From NCBI RefSeq assembly GCF_000820505.1, contig NZ_JWJD01000002.1, positions 147,153-211,152 on the forward strand: a stretch of 64,000 nt of DNA, written 5' to 3'. A program made the translations under genes and the position numbers. The notes beneath the pieces were generated by a model. That model had not been told where the DNA came from and did not search any database. It saw only the letters and a list, made by a program, of their open reading frames with translations. This DNA is from Geoalkalibacter ferrihydriticus DSM 17813 (GTDB lineage: Bacteria; Desulfobacterota; Desulfuromonadia; Desulfuromonadales; Geoalkalibacteraceae). Each line of letters starts with the position of its first letter. Position 1 is the stretch's first letter. Below, one piece after another: positions 17,842-26,929 of this stretch.

Positions 17842-20235
17842 TTAATCCTTCACGCGTTTTTCCACCTGGGCGAGGCGGCGAATGACGCCGATCACGCTGT
17901 CGGGGTTCAGCGAGACCGAATCGATGCCCTCCTCCACCAGAAAGGCGGCAAACTCCGGATAGTCGCTGGGGGCCTGTCCGCAGATGCCGATTTTGGTGCC
18001 GGTCTTGTTGGCGGCGCGAATCACCTGGGCGATGGTCGCCATAACAGCCGGATCGCGCTCGTCGAAAAGTTCCTTGAGGATCGCCGAATCACGATCGACG
18101 CCGAGGGTCAGCTGAGTCAGGTCGTTGGAGCCGATGGAGAAACCGTCGAAGCGCTCGGCAAATTGCTCGGCGAGTATCACGTTGGAAGGAATCTCAACCA
18201 TCACGTACACCTCGAGTCCCAATTGACCACGCACCAGGCCGTTTTCCGCCAAAACCTCCAGCACCCGGTCAGCCTCTTTGAGAGTGCGGCAAAAGGGGAT
18301 CATGATGACGACGTTGGCCAACCCCATCTTTTCGCGCACTCGCCTTATGGCCGCGCACTCCAGAGCAAATCCGGCGCGATAGTGGTCGCTGTAGTAGCGC
18401 GAAGCGCCGCGGAAACCGAGCATGGGATTTTCTTCGGAAAATTCGAACTGTCGGCCGCCGATGAGGTCGGCGTATTCGTTGGTCTTGAAATCGCTCATGC
18501 GCACGATGACCGGCTCGGGGTACTGGCTGGCGGCGATGGTGGCAATGCCCTGGGCGAGCTGGTCGACGAAATATTCACTTTTGTCGTCGTAATTTTTTGT
18601 CAGCTCGCGGATGCGCTGCTTCGCCTCCTTATCCTCCAGCTCGTCGTACTTGAGCAGGGCCATGGGATGGGCCTGGATGATGCTGTTGATGATAAACTCC
18701 ATGCGCGCCAAACCGATGCCGCGACAGGGCAGGCGCCACCAGCGAAAGGCCGCCGCCGGGCTGGCGATGTTGAGCATGATCTGGGTTGTGATCTCCGGCA
18801 GATCATCGAGGTTGACCTCGGTTTCCTCGAATTCGAGGATGCCGTCATAAATTTTACCCTGATCCCCCTCGGCGCAGGACAGAGTAACCTTCCGGCCATC
18901 CTTGAGTTCGGAGGTGGCGCTGCCCGTTCCGATGACGGCGGCAATGCCCAGCTCGCGACTGACGATGGCGGCGTGCGACGTGCGGCCGCCGTGATCAGTA
19001 ATGATGCCGGCCGCCTTTTTCATGATGGGTACCCAGTCGGGATCGGTCATGCCGGTGACCAGGATGCTGCCCTCTTCGAAACGCTCGATTTCTGAAGCGC
19101 TTTTGATCACCTGCACCTGCCCCGCGGCAATGGCCTCGCCAATGGCCAGTCCCGTGAGCAGCACCTCGCCCGACTCCTTGAGGGCATAGCTCCTCAGTAC
19201 TCCCGCCTCCTTGCGTGACTGCACCGTTTCGGGGCGCGCCTGCACGATAAAGAGTTCCCCGCTGTCGCCGTCCTTGGCCCACTCCATATCCATGGGTCGC
19301 CCATAGTGTTTTTCGATCACCACCGCCCAGCGCGCCAGTTGCAGAATCTCCTCATCCTCGAGCACAAAGCCGCGCCGCTCCTTGGCCGTGGTGTCCACAT
19401 TGCGCGTGGTCTGCCCCGCGCTGCGGGCATAGACCATCTTCTTCTCTTTGCTGCCGAGCTTCTTATGCAGAATGGGGTTAAAGGCGCGGTTGTCAAGCAA
19501 GGGCTTGAACACGAGGTAATCGTCGGGGTTGACGGTGCCCTGCACCACGTTCTCACCCAGGCCCCAGGCCGCGTCGATCACCACCACATCGGGAAAACCC
19601 GTATCGGTGTCGATGGAAAACATCACGCCGGCCCCGGCTTTGTCCGAGCGCACCATCTTCTGCACGCCTACGGAGAGCGCGACCTGCATGTGGTCGAAGC
19701 CCCTGTTTTCCCGATAGCTGATAGCGCGATCGGTGAACAGCGAAGCGTAGCACTTGCGGCAGGCATCGAGCAGTTCCGCCTTCCCGCTGATGTTGAGAAA
19801 AGTTTCCTGCTGGCCGGCAAAACTGGCGTCGGGCAAATCCTCGGCGGTGGCACTGCTGCGCACCGCGACATCCACTTCCTCGCGGCCGCCGCGCCGGCAG
19901 AGTTCTCCATAAGCCTCGCGGATGGCGACGGCCAGATCTTCGGGCCAATCGCCACGACGAATCATGCGACGGATACTATCTCCCGTCTGGTGCAGGGATT
20001 TTTCTCCTTTGCGGTATTCGTCCAAGCGCGATTGAATTTTTTCATCCAGATCGTTCTCCCGTAAAAAACGCCTATACGCTTCGGCCGTTGTAGCAAATCC
20101 ATCCGGCACCTGGACACCTTCGGCTTTGAGGGTTCGTATCATCTCCCCCAAGGAAGCATTTTTGCCGCCGACGAGAGAGACATCCTCGTTGGTGAGATCC
20201 TCAAACCAGCAAATCGTCCCGGTCAGCGCGCTCAT
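17842..20235 (-). CDS. ppsA: Phosphoenolpyruvate synthase
   Basis: PpsA converts pyruvate and ATP to PEP, AMP and phosphate, the gluconeogenic entry expected in an acetate- or organic-acid-using anaerobe. The 797-residue product matches the full length of the family. It shows the N-terminal PEP/pyruvate-binding domain (LVGGKNASLGEM, then RSSATAEDLPDASFAGQQ), the swivelling domain with the phosphorylated His in GGRTSHAAIVSRELG, and the C-terminal TIM barrel (GSNDLTQLTLGVDRD, GICGQAPS). A good AAAGGAGAG site precedes the ATG, and a TTGACA promoter lies upstream. The gene converges with mgtE. Confidence 0.97.
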   Translation of the reverse strand: MSALTGTICWFEDLTNEDVSLVGGKNASLGEMIRTLKAEGVQVPDGFATTAEAYRRFLRENDLDEKIQSRLDEYRKGEKSLHQTGDSIRRMIRRGDWPEDLAVAIREAYGELCRRGGREEVDVAVRSSATAEDLPDASFAGQQETFLNISGKAELLDACRKCYASLFTDRAISYRENRGFDHMQVALSVGVQKMVRSDKAGAGVMFSIDTDTGFPDVVVIDAAWGLGENVVQGTVNPDDYLVFKPLLDNRAFNPILHKKLGSKEKKMVYARSAGQTTRNVDTTAKERRGFVLEDEEILQLARWAVVIEKHYGRPMDMEWAKDGDSGELFIVQARPETVQSRKEAGVLRSYALKESGEVLLTGLAIGEAIAAGQVQVIKSASEIERFEEGSILVTGMTDPDWVPIMKKAAGIITDHGGRTSHAAIVSRELGIAAVIGTGSATSELKDGRKVTLSCAEGDQGKIYDGILEFEETEVNLDDLPEITTQIMLNIASPAAAFRWWRLPCRGIGLARMEFIINSIIQAHPMALLKYDELEDKEAKQRIRELTKNYDDKSEYFVDQLAQGIATIAASQYPEPVIVRMSDFKTNEYADLIGGRQFEFSEENPMLGFRGASRYYSDHYRAGFALECAAIRRVREKMGLANVVIMIPFCRTLKEADRVLEVLAENGLVRGQLGLEVYVMVEIPSNVILAEQFAERFDGFSIGSNDLTQLTLGVDRDSAILKELFDERDPAVMATIAQVIRAANKTGTKIGICGQAPSDYPEFAAFLVEEGIDSVSLNPDSVIGVIRRLAQVEKRVKD

Positions 20236-20295
20236 ACACTCTCCTTTCTGAAAAACAAACAGGCTCGTACTTCGACGCGTAAAAGACTTACCGCA

Positions 20296-20323
20296 TTTCT
20301 ATCAACACCCGACTGGATGTCAA
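20296..20323 (-). promoter_or_regulatory. Probable sigma-70 promoter of ppsA
   Basis: On the minus strand a perfect TTGACA (20323-20318) is followed after 16 bases by TAGAAA (20301-20296), about 60 bases before the start codon. Confidence 0.5.
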
Positions 20324-20441
20324 CCCGGCCCGAACTTCATCGCTTGCGATTTATCCGTCGCGAATTGCAATTTATCTAATTTTGTTAAAATTGATAGCAA
20401 CTTGCCTCTTACTACCTGCGGCCCAGGAGGAAATTTCGCCC

Positions 20442-22865
20442 ATGAACAGTTGGACTCTTGTCTACGAATCTTTCGACCCTCCCCAGGAAAAATTGCGCGA
20501 GGCCCTGTGTACCGTCGGCAACGGCTACTTTTGCACGCGCGGGGCCGCGCCTGAATCCCGCGCCGATGATGTGCACTATCCCGGCACCTATCTCGCCGGC
20601 GGATACAATCGTCTGGAGACGCAAATTGCGGGTCGCACCATAGAAAACGAAGATCTGGTCAACTTGCCTAACTGGCTGCCCCTCTCCTTTCGGATCCAGG
20701 GTGGTGACTGGTTTAACCTGCAAGGAGTTAAAATTCACTCCTATCGCCAGACTCTTGACCTCAAACAAGGGCTATTGCAACGCAGCATTCGCTTTGAAGA
20801 CGCTGAACAGCGCATCACCCTGCTTGAGCAAAAATGCCTGGTGCACATGGGCAATCGTCACCTGGCGGCCCTTGAAACCTGTCTGCAGGCTGAGAACTGG
20901 TCGGGCAAAGTCGATTTTTGCAGCGCTCTGGACGGACGCGTGGTCAACGACAACGTCGAACGCTACAGCGACCTGGCCAATCGGCATCTCGAGCCCCTCG
21001 CCGCGCAACAGCTCGATGAAGAAACACTTTTGCTGAAAATGCGCACCAACCAGTCGCGGGTCGAAATCGCCCAGGCGTCCCGCACCCGAATTTTTATCGC
21101 AGGCGCGGCACAGACTCCCGAGCGCAGTCTGGATCAGCAAGACGATTACATCGCCCAACAGTTCACCATCAACCTTGAGCAGGGCCAGGAAGCCAGAATC
21201 GAAAAAATCATCGCTCTGTTCACTTCCCGTGACGAAGCTCTTTCTGAATGCGGCCTGGAAGCTCGCACCGCCGCGGCACGTGCCGGGTGCTTCGATGATT
21301 TGCTCAAGGGGCATGCCTTGCGCTGGAAACATCTGTGGCGACGCTTCGATATCAACCTCGAAGAAGCCAACGGCGACAAGGGCGAACGCAACAAGATGAT
21401 TTTGCGTCTGCATATCTTTCACCTGCTGCAAACCGTCAGCATGCATGCCATCAAACTCGATATCGGGGTGCCTTCACGTGGTTGGCACGGCGAGGCCTAT
21501 CGAGGGCATATTTTCTGGGATGAGCTGTTCATCTTTCCACTGCTCAACCTGCGCACCCCGGAAATCACGCGCACCCTGCTCAAATACCGCTACCGACGCC
21601 TTGACGAAGCGCGCGCCGCAGCCCGCGAGTCCGGTTTTCGTGGCGCCATGTACCCCTGGCAGAGCGGCAGTAACGGCCGCGAGGAAAGCCAGGAGGTTCA
21701 TCTCAATCCCAAGTCAGGCAACTGGATTCCCGATAATTCGCGTCTGCAGCGCCACGTCAACGCGGCCATCGCCTGGAATGTCTGGCAGTATTTCCAGGTG
21801 ACCGACGACTTGGAATATCTCTGCTTCTACGGGGCCGAGATGATCCTCGAAATCGCGCGCTTCTGGTCCAGCCTCGTACAGTGGAACGAAGAGATCGAAA
21901 GATACGAAATTCTCGGCGTCATGGGCCCCGATGAATATCATGACGCCTATCCCGATTCCGACCAGCCGGGGCTCAACAACAATACCTACACCAACGTCAT
22001 GGCGGTCTGGGTACTGAGCTGTGCCCTTGAGACGCTGGAGGTTCTGCCCGAAAATCGACGGCAGGAATTATGCGAAATTCTTGGTTTGAAAGAGGATGAG
22101 ATCGAGCGGTGGGATCACATCAGCCGCCGCATGCGTTTGGTGTTTCACGGTGAGGGTCTCCTCAGCCAATTCGAAGGCTATGACGAACTTGAGGAACTCG
22201 ACTGGGAGAGTTACCGCCAAAAACACGGCAAGGTCATGCGTCTCGATCGCATTCTTGAAGCTGAAGACGACACGCCCAACCGCTACAAATGCTCCAAGCA
22301 GGCCGATGTGCTGATGCTTTTCTATCTGTTTTCCGCCGAGGAACTGCAAACCCTCTTCGAGCGCCTCGGCTATGACTTCGATTGCCAGACGATCCCCAAA
22401 AACATCGACTACTATCTGGCTCGAACCTCCCACGGCTCAACCCTTAGCCAGGTGGTCCATTCCTGGGTTCTTTCGCGCTCGGATCGCGAAGGTTCCTGGG
22501 ATCTCTATGCCCAGGCCCTGCGTTCGGATATCGATGACATTCAGGGCGGCACCACCCCCGAGGGCATTCACCTCGGTGCCATGGCGGGCACCGTTGATCT
22601 GATTCAGCGCTGCTATACCGGCATCGAAACCCGCAACGGCGTGTTGCACCTCAACCCCTGCCTGCCGCGGGAACTGATGAGCTTGTGTCTGCAACTTCAC
22701 TATCGTGGCCAATTATTGACCTTGCGAATCACCCAGGAGAAAATGAAGCTGACCTGCCAGCAGTGCGAAATAGAGGCGATTCGCGTTGCCTATGGCGAGC
22801 AGGAATACCGCCTGCGCGGGGGAGAAACACTGGAAATGAACTTGTGCAGCAAAGAGTGCCCCTGA
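20442..22865 (+). CDS. Glycoside hydrolase family 65 disaccharide phosphorylase
   Basis: GH65 enzymes phosphorolyse alpha-glucosides (trehalose, maltose, kojibiose, nigerose) to beta-glucose-1-phosphate plus glucose. The 807-residue product has the N-terminal beta-sandwich (TVGNGYF.TRG near residue 24), the (alpha/alpha)6 catalytic barrel (HIFWDELFI at 356-364) and the general acid Glu 498 in GVMGPDEYHD, plus the C-terminal beta domain. The AGGAGG site sets the start at 20442, not at an upstream in-frame codon. No beta-phosphoglucomutase or trehalose gene is adjacent, so the sugar cannot be named. Confidence 0.88.
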   Translation: MNSWTLVYESFDPPQEKLREALCTVGNGYFCTRGAAPESRADDVHYPGTYLAGGYNRLETQIAGRTIENEDLVNLPNWLPLSFRIQGGDWFNLQGVKIHSYRQTLDLKQGLLQRSIRFEDAEQRITLLEQKCLVHMGNRHLAALETCLQAENWSGKVDFCSALDGRVVNDNVERYSDLANRHLEPLAAQQLDEETLLLKMRTNQSRVEIAQASRTRIFIAGAAQTPERSLDQQDDYIAQQFTINLEQGQEARIEKIIALFTSRDEALSECGLEARTAAARAGCFDDLLKGHALRWKHLWRRFDINLEEANGDKGERNKMILRLHIFHLLQTVSMHAIKLDIGVPSRGWHGEAYRGHIFWDELFIFPLLNLRTPEITRTLLKYRYRRLDEARAAARESGFRGAMYPWQSGSNGREESQEVHLNPKSGNWIPDNSRLQRHVNAAIAWNVWQYFQVTDDLEYLCFYGAEMILEIARFWSSLVQWNEEIERYEILGVMGPDEYHDAYPDSDQPGLNNNTYTNVMAVWVLSCALETLEVLPENRRQELCEILGLKEDEIERWDHISRRMRLVFHGEGLLSQFEGYDELEELDWESYRQKHGKVMRLDRILEAEDDTPNRYKCSKQADVLMLFYLFSAEELQTLFERLGYDFDCQTIPKNIDYYLARTSHGSTLSQVVHSWVLSRSDREGSWDLYAQALRSDIDDIQGGTTPEGIHLGAMAGTVDLIQRCYTGIETRNGVLHLNPCLPRELMSLCLQLHYRGQLLTLRITQEKMKLTCQQCEIEAIRVAYGEQEYRLRGGETLEMNLCSKECP

Positions 22866-22887
22866 CTGCAGATTGTCAAAATAACTC

Positions 22888-22911
22888 AAGCAGATGACTT
22901 ACTCTGCTTTT
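22888..22911 (+). terminator. Possible terminator between the converging GH65 and PKS genes
   Basis: The stem AAGCAGA/TCTGCTT (22888-22894 with 22903-22909) has an 8-base loop and a short T-rich tail. It overlaps the last codons of the PKS gene. The U-tract is weak. Confidence 0.4.
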
Positions 22912-23987
22912 CTAAGCAAAAAGGCATGCGCCGAAAGCCCGGCGCCGTAGGCGAGCATGATGCACCATTCGCCCGGGGCGATGCCGTTCTGCTCGAGTTC
23001 CTTGAGGACAAACCAGACTGTGGGTGACGACATGTTCCCGTATTCTGCAAGAATCTTGCGCGTCGCACAGAGGCGCTCCTCGGCAATGCCGAGTTCGTCA
23101 CGCACGGCGTTAATAATCTTCTCGCCACCGGTGTGGAGCGCCCAGTGCTGAATATCATCCGGCTTCAGGCCCTGCGACGACAAAACCTCGGATACGACCT
23201 CCGCCGCGGCGTGCTTGACAAGCTCCGGTAACTTGAGGGAAAGCTGGTTGTGCAGTGCACCCCCTTTATGAACGAAACGAATGGCCTCTCGCTGCTCCGG
23301 TATATAACGACCGGCTGAGGCAACCAGTTTCAGCCCCTGCGGCCGCTGCCAGAGCACCGCGGCAGAGGCGCCGTCACCAAAGAGCGCATTAGAGAGAATC
23401 AGGCTCACATCATTATCCATCTGCAAGGTCGCGCTGCAAATCTCAACGCTGACGCTCACCACCACGCCCTGGTTAGTGGCCCCGAGCAGAGATTCTGCCA
23501 CCTGGAGGTTGGGGATGGCGCCTCCGCACCCGCTTCCGACCAGATCGTAAACCCTGGTGCCGCGGGCAAGCCCCAATCGCTCCAAGAGATAGGTGGATAT
23601 GCCGGGGCAGATATAACCGGTGCAGGTATTTACCACGAGCCCTGCCACCTCCTGGGTGGCGACGCCGGCCTGCGCCAGGGCGCTGGTCACGGCCTGGGCG
23701 GAAAGTTCAACCGATTTTTCGGTAAACCGTGCGATGCGCTGGTCGGGTGATTCATCCGCCAGGCACTCCGGATCATCAACGGCAAAATGCCGCTTGTGGA
23801 TGCTCGGATGCGAGAAGGTGGCGCGCAACAGGCCCAAGCTTCGCTGACTCAGCTTCTGTCCATAATGCCTTCGCATAAAATCGGCGGAAAATGCCTGGTC
23901 GGCATTGTAGGGTGGCACCACTGCGGCAATGGAAGCGATGTGGACGCCGCCTGTGGCATCCTTGCGTACCGCTTGACTGCTGTTCAT
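22899..23987 (-). CDS. Type III polyketide synthase (chalcone/stilbene synthase family)
   Basis: This homodimeric condensing enzyme builds a polyketide from acyl-CoA starters and malonyl-CoA. The 362-residue product has TCTGY.CPG (about 121-129), the nucleophilic Cys 154 in GSGCGGA, His 285 (HTGGEK, where plant enzymes have HPGG) and Asn 318 in EYGNMSSPT, so the catalytic triad is complete. It is the last gene of a minus-strand group with a radical SAM protein and a methyltransferase. In other bacteria a type III PKS beside a methyltransferase makes alkyl-resorcinols, pyrones or quinones. The product here is unknown. Confidence 0.9.
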   Translation of the reverse strand: MNSSQAVRKDATGGVHIASIAAVVPPYNADQAFSADFMRRHYGQKLSQRSLGLLRATFSHPSIHKRHFAVDDPECLADESPDQRIARFTEKSVELSAQAVTSALAQAGVATQEVAGLVVNTCTGYICPGISTYLLERLGLARGTRVYDLVGSGCGGAIPNLQVAESLLGATNQGVVVSVSVEICSATLQMDNDVSLILSNALFGDGASAAVLWQRPQGLKLVASAGRYIPEQREAIRFVHKGGALHNQLSLKLPELVKHAAAEVVSEVLSSQGLKPDDIQHWALHTGGEKIINAVRDELGIAEERLCATRKILAEYGNMSSPTVWFVLKELEQNGIAPGEWCIMLAYGAGLSAHAFLLRKAE

Positions 23988-24100
23988 GCCCTCTGCCTTT
24001 CTGCCCGCTTTCGCGAGGCAAAGAAAATATCAATGTAACTGTTCAGCTTGCGCCGCAGACCGCGGCGGCATCGCTTGCGGTGAAAACTCGCCTGCGGCTC

Positions 24101-24166
24101 AAACATTCACCGCGGCACTCAACCGCCACAGCCTGCGGCGCGATTGGGGATTGCAGCTGAATGTTT
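24101..24166. repeat. Inverted repeat in the gap between the radical SAM and PKS genes
   Basis: AAACATTCA (24101-24109) and TGAATGTTT (24158-24166) are perfect complements 48 bases apart. The gap (23988-24175) is GC-rich with several CTTGCGGC/CCTGCGGC-like repeats and no gene. It could be a mRNA structure that sets PKS expression, or a decayed repeat element. Confidence 0.4.
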
Positions 24167-24175
24167 ACATATTAA

Positions 24176-25603
24176 TTACACATCCATGCCCGCCATCCTC
24201 AACCCACGCCGAATGAACCGAGTATACCTCCACAAGGGCGGACGCAGTCCGAGACGAGCGCCGATCCGATGCAGGCGGGGCAAAAAGGGCAAGCCCAGCG
24301 AATTCATATCAATGAAATTCATGTGAATCGCCATGGCTTGCTTCAACTCCCGAGCAATCCACCCTGGTTCAACTTCAGGGGAAAGGTAAAACGTCGGCGC
24401 AAGCATCTCAGCCGGGGAGCGGCTGAGGATTCTCTGCTGCCGGGCGATCGTTTCCAATTCCGTGCCTGGGTAGATGCGAATTCCGGTATTGAAAAAGGCG
24501 ATATCTCCAGAGCGCAGCTGAGTCTTGGCAAAACGCAGCGTTTCCCTCACGGTTTCCCGGGTTTCGCCTGGCCCACCAAACATAAAGATCCAGGCACACG
24601 GAATCCGGTGGCGGCGTACCACGGCGGCCGCCCGATAGACCTCACGGCTGGTGAAGCCTTTTTTCAATCCCGCCAAAACCGGATCGGCAGCACTCTCCAG
24701 GGTAATCCCCATGCCTGTAAAGCCGGCCTGTTCCATGGCGCTCAGCAGCGTTTCGTCAACATAACGGGGACTCAACTCCAGGCACTGCAAGCGCGCCTTG
24801 CCGGGAGCGCGGGCCAAGGCAGCGCAAACATTCATGGCATGATCCGGAGGCGCATTGAATATGCTGTCCACGATCTCGATATCCCGCAGTCCCGCGGCCA
24901 GGAACCGCGTCACCGCAGCGGCGATGCTTTCAGGATCTTTCAGCCGGCAGGTACTGCCTTCAATGCCTGGATAGGTGCAGTAAACGCACTGGAATTGACA
25001 GCCGGTCTTGGTCTGAAGCGGCACCGTTGCCTGTTGCGCGCGGTAGGCCGGCAAGTTCAACCATCGCCGATAGTCCGGCGCCGGACAGATTGTCGAAAAC
25101 TCCGACATATCTAACGGGTTGCGGGAAAAAGCGCCATTTTCGATAAAGGCGACACCGGGGACATCCGTAAAGTTGCGCCCAGCGGCAAGCCGCTCAAGCA
25201 CCTGCGGGAAGACCGACTCTCCATCTCCGACGATGGCGCAGGAGGCATCCACCATACGCAACAGCGCCTCGGGCATCACCCCGAGGGCGGCTCCTCCCAA
25301 TAGGGTCGGAGCGCCGCTGCGGGTGCGGATCGTCGCGACGATCCCTTGAAGCTCATTGAGGTAGGACACCGGGTTCTGCATGTCGTTATTGTCGATGTTG
25401 CGCACCGACAACCCGACTGCATCCGGCTGAAAATCTTCCACCGCCGCGGCGACGGCGGCCCGCGCGTCGGCGGTGAACATCAGGTCGAGAAGTCGCACGC
25501 GGTGGCCGGCCTTCTCGGCAGCTTCGGCAACCAGGCAGGCACCGATAGGCATCACCGGCATGGGCAGGGCATTGCGGTTGGTGCTGAGAATAAGCACCTT
25601 CAT
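24176..25603 (-). CDS. Radical SAM protein with B12-binding-like N-terminal domain
   Basis: The 475-residue product has an N-terminal Rossmann-like domain (about residues 1-135) of the kind seen before B12-dependent radical SAM enzymes, but without a DxHxxG cobalamin motif. The radical SAM core follows, with the cluster Cys at 202, 206 and 209 (CQFQCVYC). It also has a GGPGET motif near residue 340 and a C-terminal basic tail. Its start overlaps the methyltransferase stop (ATGA). Such enzymes methylate, cyclise or rearrange unactivated carbons. The link to the downstream type III PKS suggests tailoring of a polyketide, which is inference. Confidence 0.82.
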   Translation of the reverse strand: MKVLILSTNRNALPMPVMPIGACLVAEAAEKAGHRVRLLDLMFTADARAAVAAAVEDFQPDAVGLSVRNIDNNDMQNPVSYLNELQGIVATIRTRSGAPTLLGGAALGVMPEALLRMVDASCAIVGDGESVFPQVLERLAAGRNFTDVPGVAFIENGAFSRNPLDMSEFSTICPAPDYRRWLNLPAYRAQQATVPLQTKTGCQFQCVYCTYPGIEGSTCRLKDPESIAAAVTRFLAAGLRDIEIVDSIFNAPPDHAMNVCAALARAPGKARLQCLELSPRYVDETLLSAMEQAGFTGMGITLESAADPVLAGLKKGFTSREVYRAAAVVRRHRIPCAWIFMFGGPGETRETVRETLRFAKTQLRSGDIAFFNTGIRIYPGTELETIARQQRILSRSPAEMLAPTFYLSPEVEPGWIARELKQAMAIHMNFIDMNSLGLPFLPRLHRIGARLGLRPPLWRYTRFIRRGLRMAGMDV

Positions 25604-26355
25604 AAGGAATGTCCCGTGGGTTCCTGCGCCCCCTTACGTAACAGCAGAACAACCCGCGACGGTGGCGTCTCGATCACCCGGATCGGGACATCAGGGAAAT
25701 TTTTCTGTATGAAATCGCGCAACTCTTCAGGTTGGAATCCTCGGCGAATGGACAGGCGTCCGTCATAATAAGCAAAACTGCGGCGGGCCAAGAGCCCCAG
25801 GCAAAGCGTCGCACCCAGATAGGCTCCCCGTGAGCGTTTGAGGTCGTTCATGACAAAAGCGATCCGGGTGCGGGCGATGAGACTCTGCACAAAAATTTGA
25901 ATCTGATCCCAGGACAAGTGATGCAAAAAATGGTTGGAAAAAATGAAATCAAAGGATTCCAGCGAGCTTAAATCCAGGGCATTTCCTTCTAGGATGCGAA
26001 CCTCGGGGAAATCCCTGACCTTCTGGTGCGCGGCGGGAAGAATCCGTGGATCATTGTCCAAAGCCGTAATCTTGAGCTTCAGGCCCCGGCGGCGCGCTGC
26101 CCGGGCCGCCCACAGCGCGATATCGCACCCCCCCGCGCCCACGTCCAGGAGGCTGTAGGTCCGTGCCGGATTCTGTTCCATGAGGGAGAAAACCTGCCGG
26201 CGCAGGAGCCTGCGACTGGCACTGAAAAGGGCATTGATCAGGTGGAACTGGCGGATGGTGCGAAGCAACAGCTCCGGATCGGCATCGGCCTGGTCCATTT
26301 TCTCCTGGTCCGTGGTGTTCCTGAGCCGCAGGTCCGGGAAGATAAGGTTAAGCAT
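25600..26355 (-). CDS. Class I SAM-dependent methyltransferase
   Basis: The 251-residue product has motif I LLDVGAGGCDIAL (about residue 72), the acidic ribose-binding Asp in TALDND, and FSNHFLHHLS as motif IV. The start at 26355 is preferred over the in-frame ATG at 26385 because the predicted promoter places the transcript start between them and because GGAG lies eight bases before it. It is the first gene of the methyltransferase/radical SAM/PKS group and resembles methyltransferases that travel with type III PKS genes, which methylate phenolic lipids or pyrones. The exact substrate is unknown. Confidence 0.83.
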   Translation of the reverse strand: MLNLIFPDLRLRNTTDQEKMDQADADPELLLRTIRQFHLINALFSASRRLLRRQVFSLMEQNPARTYSLLDVGAGGCDIALWAARAARRRGLKLKITALDNDPRILPAAHQKVRDFPEVRILEGNALDLSSLESFDFIFSNHFLHHLSWDQIQIFVQSLIARTRIAFVMNDLKRSRGAYLGATLCLGLLARRSFAYYDGRLSIRRGFQPEELRDFIQKNFPDVPIRVIETPPSRVVLLLRKGAQEPTGHSL

Positions 26356-26387
26356 CCACAAGTCTCCGCGAAAAATTACATTCACAG

Positions 26388-26415
26388 AGTATAGAAGGGT
26401 AACGACCGATCACAA
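26388..26415 (-). promoter_or_regulatory. Probable sigma-70 promoter of the methyltransferase/radical SAM/PKS unit
   Basis: On the minus strand TTGTGA (26415-26410) and TATACT (26393-26388) are separated by 16 bases, about 30 bases before the chosen methyltransferase start. Confidence 0.55.
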
Positions 26416-26594
26416 GAGCCAGCGCGCCAAGCTGGTTACGATTGTGTTTCCTTGCGGGACAAGGGCCGCAGGCTCCGAATTTCCAACACCTTCGCCAAAC
26501 ACCACAATTGATGATAGACTGTGCTGTAGTAAGGTGGAATTCTCGCCGGGGGCGGCAACAGAATTCGCAAAAAAAAACTGAAAGGAGAAAGGTC

Positions 26595-26801
26595 ATGACA
26601 GATCGATTTACGAAAGCTGTGGAAGAACTCCAGGAAAAATCGCCGTTTATCTGTGTGAGCTGCGGTCGGCACGAAATCGTCCAAGGGCGCGAAAAAGGAA
26701 GTCCCACACCGGACGAAGGTGTAAAGGATCGCTTTTCTGAAGCGGTTGAAGAATCAGGTCAAAAATCAGCATTTCTTTGTGAAAGTTGCAGAAAGCATTA
26801 A
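26595..26801 (+). CDS. Small internally duplicated double-CxxC protein
   Basis: The 68-residue protein is made of two near-identical halves. Each half reads DRF(T/S)xAVEE..(E/Q)KS.F.C.SC, so CVSC (about residues 20-23) and CESC (about 62-65) could jointly bind Zn or a redox metal. GAAAGGAGAAAGG precedes the ATG, and an excellent terminator follows 45 bases after the stop, so it is an isolated short transcript. I do not recognise a family. It might be a zinc-ribbon stress protein or metal chaperone, but no function is shown by its neighbours. Confidence 0.75.
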   Translation: MTDRFTKAVEELQEKSPFICVSCGRHEIVQGREKGSPTPDEGVKDRFSEAVEESGQKSAFLCESCRKH

Positions 26802-26846
26802 CCGCCGGACAGCCAAAATTACAGCCGACACATTATTGGTCCGACA

Positions 26847-26877
26847 GCCTCCTGAAATCGTAGGAGGCATTTTTTTT
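26847..26877 (+). terminator. Rho-independent terminator of the small CxxC gene
   Basis: The stem GCCTCCT/AGGAGGC (26847-26853 with 26862-26868) has an 8-base loop followed by A and eight T. Confidence 0.92.
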
Positions 26878-26929
26878 GCCGCAGGGGAGGGCTGCGCGAA
26901 TCGGACCCGCCACGCTCTCTCGGATCAGC

